64,000 nt of DNA from Gammaproteobacteria bacterium. GTDB taxonomy: Bacteria; Pseudomonadota; Gammaproteobacteria; SZUA-229. Both the position numbers and the translations under genes were made by a program. The notes beneath the pieces are model-generated. The model saw nothing but the letters and a program-made list of their open reading frames with translations. It was not told the origin of the DNA and made no database searches. Shown here one piece after another: positions 61,729 to 64,000 of the stretch. Positions within the stretch are counted from its first letter, which is position 1. Each line of letters starts with the position of its first letter. Location of the stretch: contig JAOULX010000013.1 of NCBI GenBank assembly GCA_029881795.1, forward strand, positions 30,366 to 94,365. The letters run 5' to 3'.

Positions 61729-62712
61729 ATGGGCATGTTAATTAACGGTGAGCTGGCAGACAGCTGGCTCGATAAAGAAATCAGCGAAGGTGAATTTAAA
61801 CGCATGGAATCCACTTTCCGGCACTGGATAACCGCCGATGGCAGTGCCGGGCCGAGCGGAAATGCTGGTTTTAAGGCAGAAGCCGGGCGTTATCATTTAT
61901 ACGTTTCAGATGCCTGTCCTTGGGCGCACCGAACGGTGATTTTCAGAACGCTGAAACAACTGCAATCGATTATCAGTATTTCCTATGTCGAAGCCGAAAT
62001 GCTGGACGATGGCTGGACGTTTAGCCGTGATGGTAAATATAAAGATGATTTATTTGGTTTTGAATACGTCTACCAGCTTTATCAAAAAGCCGATAAAAAC
62101 TTTACCGGTCAGATCACCGTGCCGATACTGTGGGACAAAAAAACCAGCACCATTGTGAATAACGAATCATCAGAAATTATTCGCATGTTTAACACGGCAT
62201 TTAATGAACTGACGTCTGATAAAAGCGATTATTATCCCGCCGCATTACAGGACCGAATCAATACGATTAATCAGCCAATTTATGACAATATCAATAATGG
62301 TGTTTATCGTTGCGGATTTTCGACCACACAGCAAGCCTATGAAAAAGCCTTTGATCGTTTGTTTAATGAGTTAGAAAATGTAGAGCAGGTCTTATCGAAG
62401 CAGCGTTATTTGGCCGGTGATCAACTGACCGAGGCTGATTGGCGTTTGTTCACCACATTGGTGCGATTCGATGCGGTCTATGTCGGGCATTTTAAATGTA
62501 ATTTAAAACGCATTATTGATTATGACAATCTGTCTAACTTCATGCGTGAGTTATATCAAATGCCGGGCATTGCCGACACGATTGATATTGATTACTGCAA
62601 GCGACATTATTACGTCAGCCATACCAGTGTTAATCCGACCCAGATTATACCCAAAGGGCCCGCACTGGACTTTATGGCACCGCATAACCGCGCAGAAAAA
62701 TTTGGAGCGTAA
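61729..62712 (+). CDS. Glutathionyl-hydroquinone reductase (YqjG/ECM4 type)
   Basis: This cytoplasmic glutathione S-transferase-like enzyme reduces glutathionyl-hydroquinones. The catalytic cysteine is in D-A-C-P-W-A-H-R-T near residues 62-70, and the G-R-Y-H-L-Y-V-S, S-E-I-I-R-M-F-N and T-E-A-D-W-R-L-F-T segments are typical. The length of 327 matches YqjG. It shares redox context with DoxX and pirin genes and is followed by pirin with only 3 bases between. Confidence 0.93.
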   Translation: MGMLINGELADSWLDKEISEGEFKRMESTFRHWITADGSAGPSGNAGFKAEAGRYHLYVSDACPWAHRTVIFRTLKQLQSIISISYVEAEMLDDGWTFSRDGKYKDDLFGFEYVYQLYQKADKNFTGQITVPILWDKKTSTIVNNESSEIIRMFNTAFNELTSDKSDYYPAALQDRINTINQPIYDNINNGVYRCGFSTTQQAYEKAFDRLFNELENVEQVLSKQRYLAGDQLTEADWRLFTTLVRFDAVYVGHFKCNLKRIIDYDNLSNFMRELYQMPGIADTIDIDYCKRHYYVSHTSVNPTQIIPKGPALDFMAPHNRAEKFGA

Positions 62713-62715
62713 GCC

Positions 62716-63444
62716 ATGGCAATGCAAGTTCGTGATGTGACAGTGGTACCAGAAGGCGATGGGGTAGAGGTAAAGCGTTTGTTTCCATTACAAAGATTTA
62801 TGAATTTTGATCCGTTCGTACTCTGGGATCATTTTAATATCGGCCCTGGTCGCGGCTTTCCCGATCACCCGCACCGGGGGTTTGAAGCCATTACTTATAT
62901 GTTTGATGGCGGCATGAACCATAAAGATAACCTCGGTAATGAATCGTTCGTCACGCCGGGTGGTGCACAGCGTTTTACCGCAGGCAGTGGTATGGTGCAT
63001 TCAGAAATGCCGGCCGAACAAGGTGACAGCAACGGTATACAACTGTGGATTAATTTACCCAAACGCTTAAAACAAATTGATCCAGATTATCAACAGGTAG
63101 ATGACGCCGAGTTTCCTGTTAAACAAATAGATGGTGGTAAGGTAAAAATATTAGTCGGTGAAGGCTCGCCGTTATTATTAAAAACACAGGTTGTGTATCA
63201 GCATGTTAGCCTCGATAAAGAAGCCGTTTATAAACTGGCCTTAGAGCCTGCTATGCGCGGCATAGTTTATCTGATGGCAGGGCAACTCAGTGTTAATAAT
63301 GACGTGATAAAAGCTGATCAGGCTATCTTCATAGAAGCATGTGATTTATTAACATTCAAAGCCAAAGAAGGCAGTGAGTTTATGATTTGTATGGGACTGC
63401 CGCACGGCGAACCCATCCGTCAGTACGGCCCGTTTGTGGATTAA
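62716..63444 (+). CDS. Pirin-family protein
   Basis: The 242-residue bicupin protein has the pirin metal-binding residues in the pattern H-P-H-R-G-F-E-A-I-T-Y near residues 52-62 and the later H-S-E-M-P near 96. Some bacterial pirins are quercetinases or redox sensors. It starts 3 bases after the glutathionyl-hydroquinone reductase gene, so a functional link to quinone or aromatic redox chemistry is likely but inferred. Confidence 0.92.
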   Translation: MAMQVRDVTVVPEGDGVEVKRLFPLQRFMNFDPFVLWDHFNIGPGRGFPDHPHRGFEAITYMFDGGMNHKDNLGNESFVTPGGAQRFTAGSGMVHSEMPAEQGDSNGIQLWINLPKRLKQIDPDYQQVDDAEFPVKQIDGGKVKILVGEGSPLLLKTQVVYQHVSLDKEAVYKLALEPAMRGIVYLMAGQLSVNNDVIKADQAIFIEACDLLTFKAKEGSEFMICMGLPHGEPIRQYGPFVD

Positions 63445-63493
63445 TAACTAATAACTGTTAGTTACTATTTTTAAAGTTAAAAGGAGATATATC

Positions 63494-63718
63494 ATGTATA
63501 AACAAGGCTCACCAAGAATGATCGAAGTAAACGCCGGTGACACGGTTTACATTTGTCAGTGTGGTCGCACCAAGACACCGCCATACTGCGATGGCTCGCA
63601 TCAGGGTAGTGACAGCGTACCGTTGGAATACAAAGCCAGTGAAAACGAGCAACTCTATATTTGTGGTTGCGGCAAATCAGGCAATATACCGTTTTGTGAT
63701 GGCGCACATAATGGTTAG
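63494..63718 (+). CDS. CDGSH iron-sulfur domain protein (two clusters)
   Basis: The 74-residue product has two CDGSH motifs: C-Q-C-G-R-T-K-T-P-P-Y-C-D-G-S-H (about residues 19-34) and C-G-C-G-K-S-G-N-I-P-F-C-D-G-A-H (about 57-72). Each provides three Cys and one His for a [2Fe-2S] cluster. It is likely a small redox or cluster-transfer protein. A strong ribosome site (AAAGGAGATAT) precedes the ATG, and it lies 49 bases after pirin. Confidence 0.93.
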   Translation: MYKQGSPRMIEVNAGDTVYICQCGRTKTPPYCDGSHQGSDSVPLEYKASENEQLYICGCGKSGNIPFCDGAHNG

Positions 63719-63722
63719 TGGT

Positions 63723-63792
63723 TTGAAGCTAATAGCTAAGAGCTAATAGCTAAGAGTTAGTAGCTAAGAGTTAGTAGCTAAGAGTTAGTAGC
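63723..63792. repeat. Tandem 14-bp repeat array
   Basis: Three perfect copies of TAAGAGTTAGTAGC run from 63751 to 63792, preceded by two diverged copies (TAAGAGCTAATAGC at 63737 and TTGAAGCTAATAGC at 63723). It is intergenic, with no spacers. Confidence 0.88.
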
Positions 63793-63813
63793 TAGAGCCA
63801 AAACAACAGGCAT

Positions 63814-63846
63814 AAAAAAGGCCCGTCATTTGACGGGCCTTTTTTG
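63814..63846. terminator. Bidirectional intrinsic terminator
   Basis: AGGCCCGTCA and TGACGGGCCT pair over ten bp with a TT loop and are flanked by an A run and a T run. It separates the CDGSH gene from the convergent gene at the right edge. Confidence 0.92.
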
Positions 63847-63865
63847 TCGAACTTTTATTCAGCGA

Positions 63866-64000
63866 TTAAGCAAAAAAGCGACGCAGACGAACTGCCGCTA
63901 AACCTAAAAGAGAGAATAAAATAACCGGTAAACTAACTGCTGAAATTTCAACTGTTCCTTGTGCATTAGGATCATAAGTAGGGGCATTAGGATCATAAGT
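63866..64000 (-). CDS. C-terminus of a surface protein with membrane anchor (cut by right edge)
   Basis: Read leftwards from the edge, the frame stays open until TAA at 63866-63868. The product ends with a hydrophobic helix preceded by V-E-I-S-A-V-S-L-P and followed by the basic tail R-L-R-R-F-F-A, a pattern like C-terminal sorting signals of the PEP-CTERM/VPLPA type, although the exact P-E-P motif is absent. Before it lies a short repeat, T-Y-D-P-N-A-P then T-Y-D-P-N-A. The start and most of the gene are outside the window, so its function cannot be told. Confidence 0.6.
   Translation of the reverse strand, partial: TYDPNAPTYDPNAQGTVEISAVSLPVILFSLLGLAAVRLRRFFA

Noticed and set aside
63723..63792. 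Possible CRISPR-like array made of 14-base units
   Set aside because: Units are directly joined without spacers and there are no cas genes.

Overview
The window looks like a chromosomal segment of a free-living, Gram-negative gammaproteobacterium of moderate, slightly AT-rich composition. The neighbourhoods purM-purN / DUF2066 / perM / hda / arsC-like yfgD, gcvR-bcp, and xseB-ispA-dxs are all typical of that class. Outer-membrane, RND and lipoprotein genes confirm a diderm cell. I cannot fix the genus; a marine Thiotrichales or Methylophaga-like bacterium would fit, but this is only an impression. I recognise no rRNA, tRNA, prophage, transposase or CRISPR array.

Layout. 1-10.2 kb is housekeeping: the end of a yhdP/AsmA-like gene, a nitrilase-family amidase, a leftward purM-purN-DUF3108-darP-comFB run, then rightward DUF2066-perM-hda and leftward arsC-wrbA-DUF2069. 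10.5-15.5 kb holds a LysM lipoprotein and a tightly coupled four-gene operon (thioredoxin, TolC-like, HlyD-like, GspE/PilB-like ATPase). 15.7-21.5 kb has a secreted beta-propeller dihaem cytochrome, then a solute-binding protein next to a membrane histidine kinase. 21.5-24.7 kb has a lytic transglycosylase, proS, a MIF-like tautomerase and a DUF4124 protein. 24.9-29.1 kb is a two-gene RND efflux operon.

29.3-41.7 kb is rich in signalling: a LysR regulator, a second AI-2E family permease, an HDOD protein, a hybrid histidine kinase, a CHASE2-TPR Ser/Thr kinase, and a TtrSR-like two-component pair upstream of gcvR and bcp. 41.8-44.4 kb carries a phosphopantetheinyl transferase, DUF302, dapA and a shortened BamC-like lipoprotein.

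44.4-47.7 kb is the most interesting locus. An ECF sigma factor and a membrane anti-sigma factor face a secreted DsrE-like protein and a porin. The periplasmic half of the anti-sigma factor is itself a DsrE-like domain resembling the secreted protein. Both sides of the divergent intergenic region carry the same sigma-E-like promoter (GGAATATT, then ATCT with identical spacing). This suggests an envelope-stress or small-molecule-sensing circuit in which sensor and output share one domain.

47.7-48.3 kb is repeat-rich intergenic DNA. 48.3-56.3 kb is a leftward metabolic block (queD-folE2, xseB-ispA-dxs, radA, a CNNM/CorC protein, ypjD). 56.4-60.2 kb has a metallo-hydrolase, two related small proteins, a DnaJ-related protein and a DEAD-box helicase. 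60.3-63.7 kb is a LysR-doxX-glutathionyl-hydroquinone reductase-pirin-CDGSH redox cluster. The right edge cuts a gene whose product ends in a C-terminal membrane anchor preceded by short repeats.
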